Source: Desulfovibrio intestinalis
GTDB taxonomy: Bacteria; Desulfobacterota; Desulfovibrionia; Desulfovibrionales; Desulfovibrionaceae
NCBI RefSeq assembly: GCF_014202345.1
Contig: NZ_JACHGO010000001.1
Span: forward strand, 372,001-436,000
Direction: 5' to 3'
Length of the DNA stretch: 64,000 nt
Part shown: piece after piece, positions 1 through 7,415 of the stretch
How positions within the stretch are numbered: the stretch's first letter is position 1
How the letters are laid out: each line of letters starts with the position of its first letter
Position numbers and translations under genes: made by a program
Notes under the pieces: generated by a model
What the model was told of the DNA's origin: nothing
What the model saw: only the letters and a program-made list of their open reading frames with translations
The model's database searches: none

Positions 1-2
1 CA

Positions 3-200
3 GTGCTGTCCAGCCTGGACGGAGCCGATCAGTGGACTTGCTCGCCCAACAGCGTGGCGGAAGTGCCTGAAACAGACGAACTCTATGATAGAAGAAAAGA
101 CCCCTTCCAACTCAAGAACGTGCTGGATAAGCACCCCGAAGTTGGCAAGGAGATGCTCCTGCGATTGAAAGAATTCATGGGCGAATTGATGACCTCTTAA
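3..200 (+). CDS. Probable sulfatase, C-terminal fragment
   Basis: Only the last 65 or so codons of this gene are inside the window; its start lies upstream. The visible tail reads DELYDRRKDPFQLKNV followed by a lysine- and glutamate-rich helix. This resembles the C-terminal end of type I sulfatases, where a line like ELYDLxxDPxExxN closes the substrate pocket. The catalytic Cys/Ser-formylglycine region is not present, so the family call rests on this short motif alone. A strong terminator follows directly, so this is the last gene of its transcript. Another alkaline-phosphatase-fold hydrolase would fit almost as well. Confidence 0.5.
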   Translation: MLSSLDGADQWTCSPNSVAEVPETDELYDRRKDPFQLKNVLDKHPEVGKEMLLRLKEFMGELMTS

Positions 201-211
201 CTGGCAGGCTT

Positions 212-258
212 AGAAGGCCCAAGATTTTCGGTACGATTGTCTTGGGCCTTCTGGTCTG
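212..258 (+). terminator. Rho-independent terminator after the sulfatase fragment
   Basis: AGAAGGCCCAAGA (212-224) pairs perfectly with TCTTGGGCCTTCT (240-252), giving a 13-bp stem and a 15-nt loop. It lies 12 bp past the stop codon. The downstream T tract is weak (TCTGATTTTG). Confidence 0.8.
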
Positions 259-341
259 ATTTTGCCGAATACCGTTGTAAGTTTTCGGCAACGTCATCAG
301 GTGCCGATAGTTTGATCTGATGCAGAAAAATGGAGATTGAT

Positions 342-653
342 ATGTATACGATGCTTACCAGTGAATCGGTTGAAGCTGCTATTGCTGCCACCAATAGCGG
401 TATTTTGCTTTGTTCAAAAAAACTCTGCTCACATTGCAAGAATATGGAAAAGGTCGTTGAGAAATTCAAGGCGCAGTTTCCTGACGTCATGTTCTTGAAA
501 GTAGATAGCGAAGAATCGCCCGAAGCCATGACTGCCCTTGGCGCGGAAAGAGTGCCCACAGTCATTGTTATCAAAGACGGCAAGGCTGTGGCTCGCAAGC
601 CTGGGCTCATGAATCCTCGTGAACTGGCCGCATTCTACAGTAGCGCAAAGTAG
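342..653 (+). CDS. Thioredoxin-family protein with CSHC active site
   Basis: This is a 103-aa single-domain thioredoxin fold that would exchange disulfides with client proteins in the cytoplasm. The redox motif is C29-S-H-C32 in place of the usual CGPC. The cis-proline loop (RVPT) and the following IKDGK beta turn are intact. An upstream ATG at 330 is in frame, but the ATG at 342 is preferred because GGAG (332-335) lies 6 bases before it. The thioredoxin reductase gene begins 9 bp downstream, so the two form a redox pair in one transcript. The SH dipeptide should make it more oxidising than thioredoxin. That is inferred from known dipeptide effects in the family. Confidence 0.88.
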   Translation: MYTMLTSESVEAAIAATNSGILLCSKKLCSHCKNMEKVVEKFKAQFPDVMFLKVDSEESPEAMTALGAERVPTVIVIKDGKAVARKPGLMNPRELAAFYSSAK

Positions 654-662
654 GGTGCTGGC

Positions 663-1586
663 ATGAAAGACATCCTACACTATGATATCGCCGTCATCGG
701 CGGCGGCATGGCCGGTATGACCGCTGGCGTCTATGCGGCGCGCGCCAACAGAAGTTGCGTTATACTTGAGAGCAACATCACCGGAGGTTTGACCAATTCC
801 ACGTATCTTGTAGAGAATTTTCCCTCGTATACCTCGATTCACGGCATGGAGCTCATGCAGAAATGCCGTGATCAGGTGGACAGCCTTGGGGTTGCTGTTG
901 AAGAAGTTTGCGAAATTCAAAGCGTGGATCTTGAGGCTCCATACAAACGCATTGAAACCGAAGAGGCAGTTTATCTTGCCAAAAGTGTTATCCTTGCCAC
1001 AGGTAGAAAGCCCGTGTTGCTGGACGTGCCCACGGAGTGCGAACAGGTTCACTATTGTGCCATCTGTGACGGGGCACCCTACGCAGGCAAGAAAATTCTT
1101 CTGGTGGGTGGAGGCAACAGCGCTTTTGATGAAGGTCTGTACCTGAAGCATCTTGGCGTTGCGCAGATAACCATAGTTGAGGAAATGAACCGCCTGTTTG
1201 CCGCCCAAGCCGCTCAGGACGCTTTGCTTGGTTGTGATAACGTCCGTTGCGTTCTTGGCACGAAGGTGAAGGATCTTGCGGTGGTCAATGGAGTATTAAC
1301 TGGCGCTGTTCTGGAAAACTGCGCGTCGGGCGAGTGTGCTGTGGTTGAAGCTGATGGCGTGTTTGTTTTTCTGGGCCAGATTCCGAATAATGAGCTTTTT
1401 AAGGATGCCATCAGGGTCAATGAAGCAGGGTATGTTCTTGCCGATGCTGACATGCAGACGAATATTCCTGGAGTATTCTCTGCTGGCGATATTAATGTTA
1501 AACAGTTTCGTCAACTTACTACGGCAGCAGCTGACGGCACCATAGCGGCGCTTATGGCGGACAGGTATGTTAGATCGCTAGGGTGA
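663..1586 (+). CDS. trxB: Thioredoxin reductase-like flavoprotein
   Basis: This 307-aa protein has the two-dinucleotide-fold layout of low-Mr thioredoxin reductases. There is an FAD-binding GGGMAGMTAGVYAAR near residue 12 and a redox pair in the YCAICDG segment (usually CATC). A second nucleotide-binding motif, LLVGGGNSAFDEGLYL, lies near residue 160. The C-terminal FAD motif GVFSAGDI is followed by the conserved run of alanines. It would reduce the neighbouring CSHC thioredoxin. The usual HRRxxFRA segment, where the arginines bind the NADPH 2'-phosphate, is replaced by EEMNRLFAAQAAQ. The physiological electron donor may therefore not be NADPH. The assignment to the reductase family is firm and the donor is open. 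Confidence 0.9.
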   Translation: MKDILHYDIAVIGGGMAGMTAGVYAARANRSCVILESNITGGLTNSTYLVENFPSYTSIHGMELMQKCRDQVDSLGVAVEEVCEIQSVDLEAPYKRIETEEAVYLAKSVILATGRKPVLLDVPTECEQVHYCAICDGAPYAGKKILLVGGGNSAFDEGLYLKHLGVAQITIVEEMNRLFAAQAAQDALLGCDNVRCVLGTKVKDLAVVNGVLTGAVLENCASGECAVVEADGVFVFLGQIPNNELFKDAIRVNEAGYVLADADMQTNIPGVFSAGDINVKQFRQLTTAAADGTIAALMADRYVRSLG

Positions 1587-1629
1587 CTGGAGTAGTTTAT
1601 CCGTTTCATAACATGCCGGAAAACAGCTT

Positions 1630-1917
1630 ATGAAGATCATCATTTGGGATACCAATGCGCAACGTATTGCATGTATTGACAGAAACTTGCGCATCGCAAT
1701 GCAACAGCTTGGCCAGCGCGGGCTGGTCTCAAGTATGTCTGAGCCGCCGCTCATCGGGCGCATGGGCTTGATAGGAAAAACCCCTGTGCTTGAAATTGGC
1801 GGCTTTTACTGGTCGTTAAAAGCGGGAAGCGCCATAAGTGTGGAAGAATGCCTTAATCTGCTGCGCAAGCTGCATGAAGGCGGGAAGATTGATGAGGGAG
1901 GGCATTTGCAGGAGTGA
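1630..1917 (+). CDS. Thioredoxin_3-like protein lacking the CxxC cysteines
   Basis: This 95-aa protein has the beta-alpha-beta start MKIIIWDTNAQRIACIDR, a helix with AMQQLG, and a later GLIGKTPVLEIGG segment. This layout resembles the small redox-active disulfide proteins of the thioredoxin_3 family, which usually start MKIxIxGxGCxxCxx. The two positions expected to be cysteines read Ala and Ile, and the only cysteines are elsewhere (IACID, ECLNLL). The TP loop with its cis-proline is kept. It follows the reductase gene by 43 bp with GGAAAA upstream of the ATG and is probably cotranscribed. Its role is unknown; binding or regulating the redox pair is a guess. Confidence 0.6.
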   Translation: MKIIIWDTNAQRIACIDRNLRIAMQQLGQRGLVSSMSEPPLIGRMGLIGKTPVLEIGGFYWSLKAGSAISVEECLNLLRKLHEGGKIDEGGHLQE

Positions 1918-2052
1918 CCGTGCGGAGCCGCGTAAGTACCCCCGTTAGGGCAAGGTGCGCACAGCAAAAGCGTTGGTGTATTTGGCGACGGGTAAGGATA
2001 AAAGCCTGCTTGGTGCAGATTTGGTGCAACTGGATATAAAAGGGCATGAAAA

Positions 2053-2079
2053 AAGGGCTTACGCTTTGCGTAAGCCCTT
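2053..2079 (-). terminator. Orphaned tRNA-Asn terminator on the chromosomal flank
   Basis: A 12-bp stem (AAGGGCTTACGC with GCGTAAGCCCTT, 3-nt loop) is followed on the minus strand by a run of T (TTTTTTC). It sits just outside the partial tRNA copy. Before integration it would have lain directly after the tRNA-Asn gene, so it is probably that gene's original terminator. It could also terminate the redox operon on the plus strand. Confidence 0.65.
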
Positions 2080-2086
2080 ACTTTCT

Positions 2087-2135
2087 TTTGGCTCCCCGAG
2101 ACGGACTTGAACCGCCAACCTAGTGATTAACAGTC
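2087..2135. other. attL: 49-bp tRNA-Asn 3' fragment
   Basis: These 49 bases are identical to 30902-30950. They cover the 3' part of tRNA-Asn from the anticodon loop to the encoded CCA. Identity ends abruptly at 2135/2136, next to the anticodon loop. The intact tRNA is at the other end of the element, so this copy is the displaced target half at the integrase-proximal end. Confidence 0.93.
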
Positions 2136-2240
2136 GTGCGGTTTTTGTTTCTTTTATTTTCATCTTATTGTATAATGTTGAAAATTCAGATAGTTAGTTT
2201 TGCATTAAGTCGCAGTGAATACCCATTGTTTTCTTTTCGC

Positions 2241-2261
2241 GTGGTAGCCCGGTGGTAGCCC
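2241..2261 (+). repeat. Integrase arm-type direct repeat near attL
   Basis: Two GTGGTAGCCC units are separated by one G. The same 21 bp occurs at 30836-30856 near attR in the same orientation. Both copies lie just inside the element, 105 bp and 45 bp from the 49-bp repeats, as expected for integrase or excisionase arm sites. Confidence 0.65.
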
Positions 2262-2288
2262 GGAAAATTTAGCAGGAGATGCCTGAAA

Positions 2289-3509
2289 ATGAAGCTGACA
2301 AAAAGAGCTGTTGAGGCGCTGCAAGTCACAGGCAAGCGATATGGCGTTTTTGATAGAGATGTAACAGGCTTTGCTGTAAGGGTTGGAGCCTCCGGCGATA
2401 AATCTTTTTATTTGGTCTACAGGGCAGGGAAAGGGCGGGCGGCCACAAAACGGTGGCTTCGTCTAGGAACATTTCCGACGATGTCAGTTGAACAAGCCCG
2501 TGACATTGCCAAACAAAAAGCCGCGCAAGTTGCGCTTGGGGAGGATCCGGCAGAGCAGGTAAGTGAGTATAAAGTTGCCCCAACAATAAAAACAGCTTTT
2601 ATCTCTTTTTTTGAACAGCATGATACAAAGATCAAATCGAGCACCTCCGCAGCTTACCACCGGATAGCAGAGCAATATATTTTCCCCGCTATAGGGAGCA
2701 TCAAGGTCGCAGCCGTTCAGTATCGACAAGTTGCGTCCCTCCACTATGCGATGAAGGATACGCCGTACCAGGCGAATAGGATGGCGGCGCTGCTATCCAA
2801 ATTCTTTGGCTGGTGTGAAAAAAACGGATATCGGGAGCGCGGTAGCAATCCCGTTGTCGGCCTCGAGAAGTATGAAGAGCAAAAGCGTCAAGCCTTCATG
2901 GGGCGAGAGGAACTTGAAGCCTTGGGCAATGCCTTCCGCATCATGGAAACCCAAGGATATACAAACCCCAAAACGGGAAAGGTTACGACCTTTGATCCGA
3001 GCATTGCTGCAGCTCTCAAGGTGATGCTTTTTACGGGTGCGCGCTGCATGGAAGTACTTACGCTCAAGTGGGAGTATATCGACATCGACCGGAGCATTGC
3101 TAATTTGCCTGATTCAAAGACAGGGGCGAAGTCTTTGCACCTTCCTCCACCTGCTCTGGCCGTGCTGGCTGCTCTTCCGCGTATAAACGAATATTGTTTT
3201 CCGGGTAGAAGAGGAACGGGCCATATCGTGAACGTCAAAGATACATGGAGGCGACTTCTCGACACAGCCCGGCTCACAGGTTGGCGCATCCACGATTTAC
3301 GCCACGCCTACGCCAGTTATGCCGCATGCTCCGGCAAGAGTTTGCCTGTTATCGGAGCTATCCTTGGCCATACCCAGGCGGCGACAACAGCACGCTACGC
3401 TCACCTTGCGGATAATCCTGTCGCCGTTGCCGCAGCCGAAACCGCTGCGCAGATTCAGAAGGATTTTAGTGGGGGCAAAGTCTTGCCCTTCAAAAAGGCA
3501 GCTGAGTAA
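2289..3509 (+). CDS. Tyrosine integrase of the DUF4102 / P4-like group
   Basis: This 406-aa site-specific recombinase should integrate and excise the element at tRNA-Asn. Residues 1-90 form the DUF4102 arm-binding domain (LTKRAVEAL ... GVFDRDVTGFAVRV ... LGTFPTMSVEQAR). A SAM-like core-binding domain follows. The C-terminal catalytic domain carries the first arginine in TGARCMEVL, the H-x-x-R box HDLRHAYAS, and the LGHTQAATTARYAHL box with the nucleophilic tyrosine. All catalytic positions appear intact. The ATG at 2289 follows AGCAGGAG at 2271-2278. The gene lies between attL and BrnT and points inward. An AlpA-like gene near the other end (28770-28988) is the best candidate for its excisionase. 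Confidence 0.95.
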   Translation: MKLTKRAVEALQVTGKRYGVFDRDVTGFAVRVGASGDKSFYLVYRAGKGRAATKRWLRLGTFPTMSVEQARDIAKQKAAQVALGEDPAEQVSEYKVAPTIKTAFISFFEQHDTKIKSSTSAAYHRIAEQYIFPAIGSIKVAAVQYRQVASLHYAMKDTPYQANRMAALLSKFFGWCEKNGYRERGSNPVVGLEKYEEQKRQAFMGREELEALGNAFRIMETQGYTNPKTGKVTTFDPSIAAALKVMLFTGARCMEVLTLKWEYIDIDRSIANLPDSKTGAKSLHLPPPALAVLAALPRINEYCFPGRRGTGHIVNVKDTWRRLLDTARLTGWRIHDLRHAYASYAACSGKSLPVIGAILGHTQAATTARYAHLADNPVAVAAAETAAQIQKDFSGGKVLPFKKAAE

Positions 3510-3527
3510 GTGCAGAGCATACTTTTA

Positions 3528-3555
3528 TTGACATACAACAAAGTGTAGTTACAAT
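3528..3555 (+). promoter_or_regulatory. Consensus-like sigma-70 promoter of brnTA
   Basis: TTGACA (3528-3533), a 16-bp spacer, then TACAAT (3550-3555). It is the best promoter match I noticed in the element. The predicted transcription start, about 3562, falls inside the annotated brnT start region. BrnA-type antitoxins usually repress this promoter. Confidence 0.65.
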
Positions 3556-3855
3556 ATGGTCAAGCAGCACTGGATAGACCATGCGATTTTTAAGTGGGAT
3601 GAAGCCAAAGCGGAAAGCAATCGGCGCAAGCACGGAGTGGGCTTCGAACAGGCCGTCAGCGCCTTTGACGATCCTTGCGCCTTGGTGCGATACGATGCGG
3701 CTCACAGTCAGGAGGAAGACCGCTTTCATCTCCTAGGTATGGTGGGCACTACGCTGGTACTGCTGGTGGTATTCACCGAGCAAGACGTTATCCGTATTAT
3801 ATCCGCCCGTAAGGCCACGCGGCAGGAGGTAAGGTACTATGAACGGCACCGATAA
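3556..3855 (+). CDS. brnT: BrnT-family ribonuclease toxin
   Basis: This 99-aa protein carries the DUF497/BrnT signature: FKWDEAKAESNRRKHGVGFEQA near the N-terminus, a DPCAL turn, EDRFHLLG, and the closing VIRIISARKATRQEVRYYE segment. BrnT toxins are RelE-fold ribonucleases that cut mRNA and halt growth until neutralised by BrnA. The gene overlaps brnA by 17 bp, with toxin first, the usual order for this pair. The ATG at 3556 touches the -10 box of the only visible promoter and has no Shine-Dalgarno sequence. Real translation may start a few codons later, just before the conserved FKWDEAKA, or from a different transcript. Confidence 0.9.
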   Translation: MVKQHWIDHAIFKWDEAKAESNRRKHGVGFEQAVSAFDDPCALVRYDAAHSQEEDRFHLLGMVGTTLVLLVVFTEQDVIRIISARKATRQEVRYYERHR

Positions 3856-4129
3856 GGTCACGGCGAAGCGTGTAACTTCCAGTCCTGACGCCCAATCCTT
3901 GACTGATAGAGAACTGGCGGGTTTTGTGCGCCTCGCTGACGTGCGGGGGGAAACTTTGGTCGAGCGCCTGCGTACCCTCAAGAAGCGGGCTGCCAAGCAA
4001 TCCCTGACTGTGCGATATGATGCGGACCTTGTTGAATATTACAGGGGCAAGGGCAAAGGATACCAGCAGGCCATGAACGATGCCCTGCGTGTGTGCATGG
4101 AAGCGGAAAAGGGAACCTTGCAACCATAA
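3839..4129 (+). CDS. brnA: BrnA-family antitoxin
   Basis: This 96-aa protein has the BrnA pattern: a variable N-terminus that would contact BrnT, then SLTVRYDADLVEYYRGKGKGYQQAMNDALR, a ribbon-helix-helix DNA-binding tail. It should bind and inactivate BrnT and repress the shared promoter. AGGAGG upstream of the ATG gives it a better ribosome site than the toxin, which is usual where antitoxin must be made in excess. It overlaps the toxin 3' end by 17 bp. The pair probably stabilises the integrated element. Confidence 0.88.
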   Translation: MNGTDKVTAKRVTSSPDAQSLTDRELAGFVRLADVRGETLVERLRTLKKRAAKQSLTVRYDADLVEYYRGKGKGYQQAMNDALRVCMEAEKGTLQP

Positions 4130-4192
4130 TCATTTTTTGTCAGTATTTGTACATGCTTCTGTTAAAAAAGCGAACTTTGAAATGTATGTGAA

Positions 4193-4224
4193 CAGGGCCG
4201 GAACCCCAAAAGGTTCCCGCCCTG
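4193..4224. terminator. Hairpin between brnA and the micro-protein operon
   Basis: CAGGG and GGAACC pair with GGTTCC and CCCTG around a CCAAAA loop, with one bulge. It lies between two convergent transcripts: brnA ends at 4129 and the minus-strand operon ends at 4242. No strong T run follows on either strand, so termination is inferred from position. Confidence 0.45.
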
Positions 4225-4241
4225 CAATTAAACTATAGCAC

Positions 4242-4403
4242 CTACACACCCTCGCTTTCAGGCAAAGCTAACCTTTCCGGTTCATCCACGGCATCGAGGC
4301 TGCCGTTTTTCCGGCTTTCCAGCTCTATTGATACCGCCGCAGCAGTGAATACTCCTGCGATTCCGGCCAGTATGCCGCCTATAAATGTCCATCTACTACT
4401 CAT
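4242..4403 (-). CDS. 53-aa small single-pass membrane protein
   Basis: MSSRWTFIGG starts a protein with one hydrophobic segment (FIGGILAGIAGVFTAAAV) and a polar, acidic tail ending LPESEGV. The ATG at 4403 has AAGGAG 7 bases upstream, one of the best ribosome sites in the element. Longer in-frame starts lack one. A GC-rich hairpin (4438-4455) lies in its leader. It is the last gene of the minus-strand run that starts with the AAA ATPase. I do not recognise a family; a short membrane peptide of this type could act on the envelope, but nothing shows that. Confidence 0.55.
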   Translation of the reverse strand: MSSRWTFIGGILAGIAGVFTAAAVSIELESRKNGSLDAVDEPERLALPESEGV

Positions 4404-4437
4404 GGTTATTCTCCTTTTCAGTTGTGCAATTGCAGAA

Positions 4438-4455
4438 GGCGGGATCGCTCCCGCC
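4438..4455 (-). promoter_or_regulatory. Leader hairpin before the 53-aa gene
   Basis: GGCGGGA pairs with TCCCGCC around a TCGC loop, 35 nt before the start codon at 4403. Similar GC-rich leader hairpins precede the AAA, nuclease and ERF genes of the same element. Confidence 0.4.
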
Positions 4456-4482
4456 CACTGTTCGTTTGTCACTTTGAATAGT

Positions 4483-4554
4483 TTAGTTGTCCCAATTTTC
4501 CTTGATGACCTGCAACACAGCAATGGCAACAGGTATCCATGCCAGTGGGTTCAT
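4483..4554 (-). CDS. 23-aa hydrophobic micro-protein
   Basis: The frame MNPLAWIPVAIAVLQVIKEN ends in WDN and a stop. It has an almost perfect ribosome site, AAGGAGG, 6 bases before the ATG. The peptide is a single hydrophobic stretch with a charged C-terminus, the usual look of small inner-membrane peptides. It lies 106 bp downstream of the vWA gene and 79 bp before the 53-aa gene, on the same strand. No family is recognised. Translation is supported only by the strength of the ribosome site and the clean start and stop. Confidence 0.45.
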   Translation of the reverse strand: MNPLAWIPVAIAVLQVIKENWDN

Positions 4555-4660
4555 ATTAGCCTCCTTATGTGTCAGCAGCGCGGAATGCGTCGCTGGTTGA
4601 AATTGATAATGGTTGAAATGGGCCGTGCCGGGCTCCAACGGCAAAAGTCCAGTGGTACCA

Positions 4661-6364
4661 TCATGATGCCCATCCTTTCAGCAGAGCATCCTGAAGCATA
4701 TCAAACATAGTAGGTGCCAAATCAGGCAGATCGTTGATAACCCGACTGGTCTGTGGCAACAGCTGGCCTATATGATCGTCACGTATCCCAAGGCCATACA
4801 CCTCAAAACCAAGCCGTTGCGCGACGCTCACGACATGGGTTGCTGCGTGTGTGCTATCAGGTATTCCGTCTGTAATGATGAGGATGATTTTCCTTTGCTC
4901 CTTAAGGAACAGCATTGTCTGCATAACCCACCACAAAGCCGCAGCCAGAGGGGTTCCGCCTGAAGCATTGATGTCAAGGCTGTCCGGCACCTTTTGACCA
5001 TGCCGCATAATGGGGAATACAGAATTTGTGGAAGCCATCGCAGGAAAAGCCGTGACCGCTGGATTTACACCTTTGATATTTTCCAGCGCTTTTGCCACAG
5101 CAAAGCACGCCTGCCTTGCCAGAGCTATCGGCGTTCCGCTCATACTGCCGCTGACGTCCAGCAGAATATGCACAGCAGTGTTGAGGCCCGCCTGTTCTGC
5201 CTCCCTGCGGAAGATACGTGGATTACCCGTCTGCAGCCGATGGAGTGAGCCGGGGTGTAAGGCCCCGCGCCGGCCGACGCTGCACCGCCTTTGTGTCCGA
5301 GCCTGTAAAAGCCCCTGAAGACGGGTTCGCAAGGCAATGCTGGCCTGAAGGGCTTTAAGCTTTTGCGGTTCTGGCAGCACTCCCGAAGGTCGAAACCCTT
5401 CCACCGCCACCGTAACGCTCTCAAAGGCTGATTCTGCCTGGCAAAGGGTAAGCGCCGTTGAAAGAAGCTCACCCAGGTTTTGAGGCAGGTCTTGGGCTTC
5501 GGCATGGAACAGGGCTGTAAGCTGGGTTTTGGCCTTGCTGGGGGATATGGGCGGCTGCGCTTGAGATGCGCAAGCGGACGTGGGGATTTGCTCCGGTTGA
5601 GGGGCAGAGCCGTTGTGGGCGGCACTATACCTGTGGCCCTCATGCGGCCCTGAGGCGTGGTTTTTGCGCCGTATTTCGGTGGTATTGGGCTTGTTTCCTC
5701 CTTTTTGCACGTTGTTTTCGTCGCTTTCTGTCTGCTGTTGCGGCTCCCACTGCCGAATGCTCTGTGCCAATTGACGAGCATAGGCGATAGCTGAAGCTGT
5801 GCCCGGGCAATGGATGTAAACCTTGGCCAGAATTGCATCCAGCACTTCCCTAACGCCGGGGAAGTTTTGGCGTAACACCTCTGCTGTTGCTATGCGTGGA
5901 ATGTTCACTTCTTCCACATCCCAGGCCCGTACGGTCAACAGCACATAGTCCAAAACAGCAAGGGCCGGGGAATCATCCCCGGCCCTTGGCTGTGCCTGCT
6001 CCACAAAGAATCGTCGTATCAGCCAGTTCAGATTTTGTCGGCAGCCAGGGAAAATGCCAGACAGCTTCCTTTCAACACGCCAGTCTTCAAGGCAGTTGAA
6101 CAAATTGAAGGTCACAGGATCAAGGTTTGCAGTTTTCAATACGCTAAAATCAGTGTGCCGGATATGAGCTGCCTCATGGTCTGTGAAGCCGTTGGCCAGT
6201 GCCAGCAATTCAGGCTCACAATCCATGGGCAATGATGGCAGATGGATAACCTTACCGTTGGTGCAGGCCTCCTTGCCGCTGATACGAACCTGCACTCCAT
6301 AACGGTCACCAAGGATGGACGCCAGCAGGGGCAGGCAGTTGAGAATATCTTTTGTACGTATCAC
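4661..6364 (-). CDS. CobT-like vWA protein with HEAAH motif
   Basis: This 567-aa protein combines an N-terminal region with a zinc-protease-like FTDHEAAHIRHTDF motif near residue 75, a polar low-complexity middle (about 215-300, Gln/Pro/Ser-rich), and a C-terminal von Willebrand A domain with the MIDAS loop DVSGSMSG near residue 405. The layout matches CobT-like proteins that work with MoxR/CobS-type AAA ATPases in mobile elements. Insertion of cobalt into a corrin is unlikely here. A GTG at 6364 is preferred as the start: it lies 4 bp after the DUF3150 stop and begins MIRTKDILN, where the conserved region starts. It is third in the AAA-DUF3150-vWA operon. Its substrate is unknown. Confidence 0.8.
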   Translation of the reverse strand: MIRTKDILNCLPLLASILGDRYGVQVRISGKEACTNGKVIHLPSLPMDCEPELLALANGFTDHEAAHIRHTDFSVLKTANLDPVTFNLFNCLEDWRVERKLSGIFPGCRQNLNWLIRRFFVEQAQPRAGDDSPALAVLDYVLLTVRAWDVEEVNIPRIATAEVLRQNFPGVREVLDAILAKVYIHCPGTASAIAYARQLAQSIRQWEPQQQTESDENNVQKGGNKPNTTEIRRKNHASGPHEGHRYSAAHNGSAPQPEQIPTSACASQAQPPISPSKAKTQLTALFHAEAQDLPQNLGELLSTALTLCQAESAFESVTVAVEGFRPSGVLPEPQKLKALQASIALRTRLQGLLQARTQRRCSVGRRGALHPGSLHRLQTGNPRIFRREAEQAGLNTAVHILLDVSGSMSGTPIALARQACFAVAKALENIKGVNPAVTAFPAMASTNSVFPIMRHGQKVPDSLDINASGGTPLAAALWWVMQTMLFLKEQRKIILIITDGIPDSTHAATHVVSVAQRLGFEVYGLGIRDDHIGQLLPQTSRVINDLPDLAPTMFDMLQDALLKGWAS

Positions 6365-6368
6365 GGCA

Positions 6369-7406
6369 TCACCACAGGCCCAGGCTAGGAATAGCAGGAT
6401 GAGGCAGCGTGTTGTCTGCCACGGGGATGTCCGGCAGTATGGGAGCGTCATCCATATCCTCATTAACTACATCGTCTATCTGCATTGCGTTGTCCTCCTG
6501 CGCAGCCGTGCTGTCCGGCCCAGCCAGCAAGGCGTCCAGCACAAAGGCCGGGCCGTAGCCCTCAATAACTTTTTGGGCGTGGCCAACAAGGGCAGTACTG
6601 TCCTTGAGCAGGCAGACCAACCCCTGCAACAGCAGCAGGTCTGTGCCGGTGATGTTGCCCTTCTTGGGCATGCGTAGCAGTGCGGCCTGCACGATATCTG
6701 CCACCGGAGCCACGTGCGGCTCTACGAAAGACAGACCCGTGAGCTTGGCATGCAGAGTTCGCAACGGCGAAAGCGCTTTGTGGGTCACTTCCGTCTTGCC
6801 GTGGTACACTCTGCGCCAGATGTCTTCGGCAGACTTGGCCACTTCGCCGAAGAGTGTGCCGCCCAGACCCTGCACCTCTTCTGCCAGACCGGCTTCCAGC
6901 ACGGCTGTGTTATCTGTATGTTGCGCCAGCGGGGACACCTTGTACAACTGCCAGCGGAAATCCATGCGGGCACGCACATAGTCCGGCCCCACAATGGAGT
7001 TACGGATAATTTCACCCCATTGATGATGCTTTTCTATCCAGGCCTGCACATTCTGATCATAGCCTGCCAGAAAGGCTTCTTTTTCTTTCTGGAAGTCGTT
7101 GCGTATATTGCAAAGCTCTTGCACAATTTCACCGGCTTTTTCTTCAGGGATGGCCCAGCCGGACATGAAGCGTACTCCGTGCCGATCGAGATAGTTGAAG
7201 ACGCGAGCCTTGAGCGTACCGAACACCTTGAGGTTTTCCGGGTCAGCAATGCGCTTTGATCCCAGAGATGCCAGGTCTTCAGGGGGCAGTTCCGCACCGC
7301 CCAGGTCTTCCTGGCTCATCTTGCACCGGGCTGACCACAGGCTGACATTGAGGTTGAGGGCCAGCAAATTATCCAGAATGCGAATGTCAGAAACAAGCGG
7401 TGTCAT
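6369..7406 (-). CDS. DUF3150-family protein
   Basis: This 345-aa acidic, mostly helical protein has no catalytic motif that I recognise. The N-terminal LVSDIRILDNLLALNLNVSLWSAR stretch and the central Phe/Trp-rich helices (MDFRWQLYKVSP) fit DUF3150 proteins, known only as neighbours of CobS-like ATPases and vWA proteins on plasmids and integrative elements. The C-terminal 60 residues are acidic and proline-rich. It starts 9 bp after the AAA gene with AGGAGG before the ATG, and the vWA gene follows by 4 bp, so the three are translationally coupled and probably form one complex. The family call is by pattern and neighbourhood. Confidence 0.7.
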   Translation of the reverse strand: MTPLVSDIRILDNLLALNLNVSLWSARCKMSQEDLGGAELPPEDLASLGSKRIADPENLKVFGTLKARVFNYLDRHGVRFMSGWAIPEEKAGEIVQELCNIRNDFQKEKEAFLAGYDQNVQAWIEKHHQWGEIIRNSIVGPDYVRARMDFRWQLYKVSPLAQHTDNTAVLEAGLAEEVQGLGGTLFGEVAKSAEDIWRRVYHGKTEVTHKALSPLRTLHAKLTGLSFVEPHVAPVADIVQAALLRMPKKGNITGTDLLLLQGLVCLLKDSTALVGHAQKVIEGYGPAFVLDALLAGPDSTAAQEDNAMQIDDVVNEDMDDAPILPDIPVADNTLPHPAIPSLGLW

Positions 7407-7415
7407 AAGAGCCTC

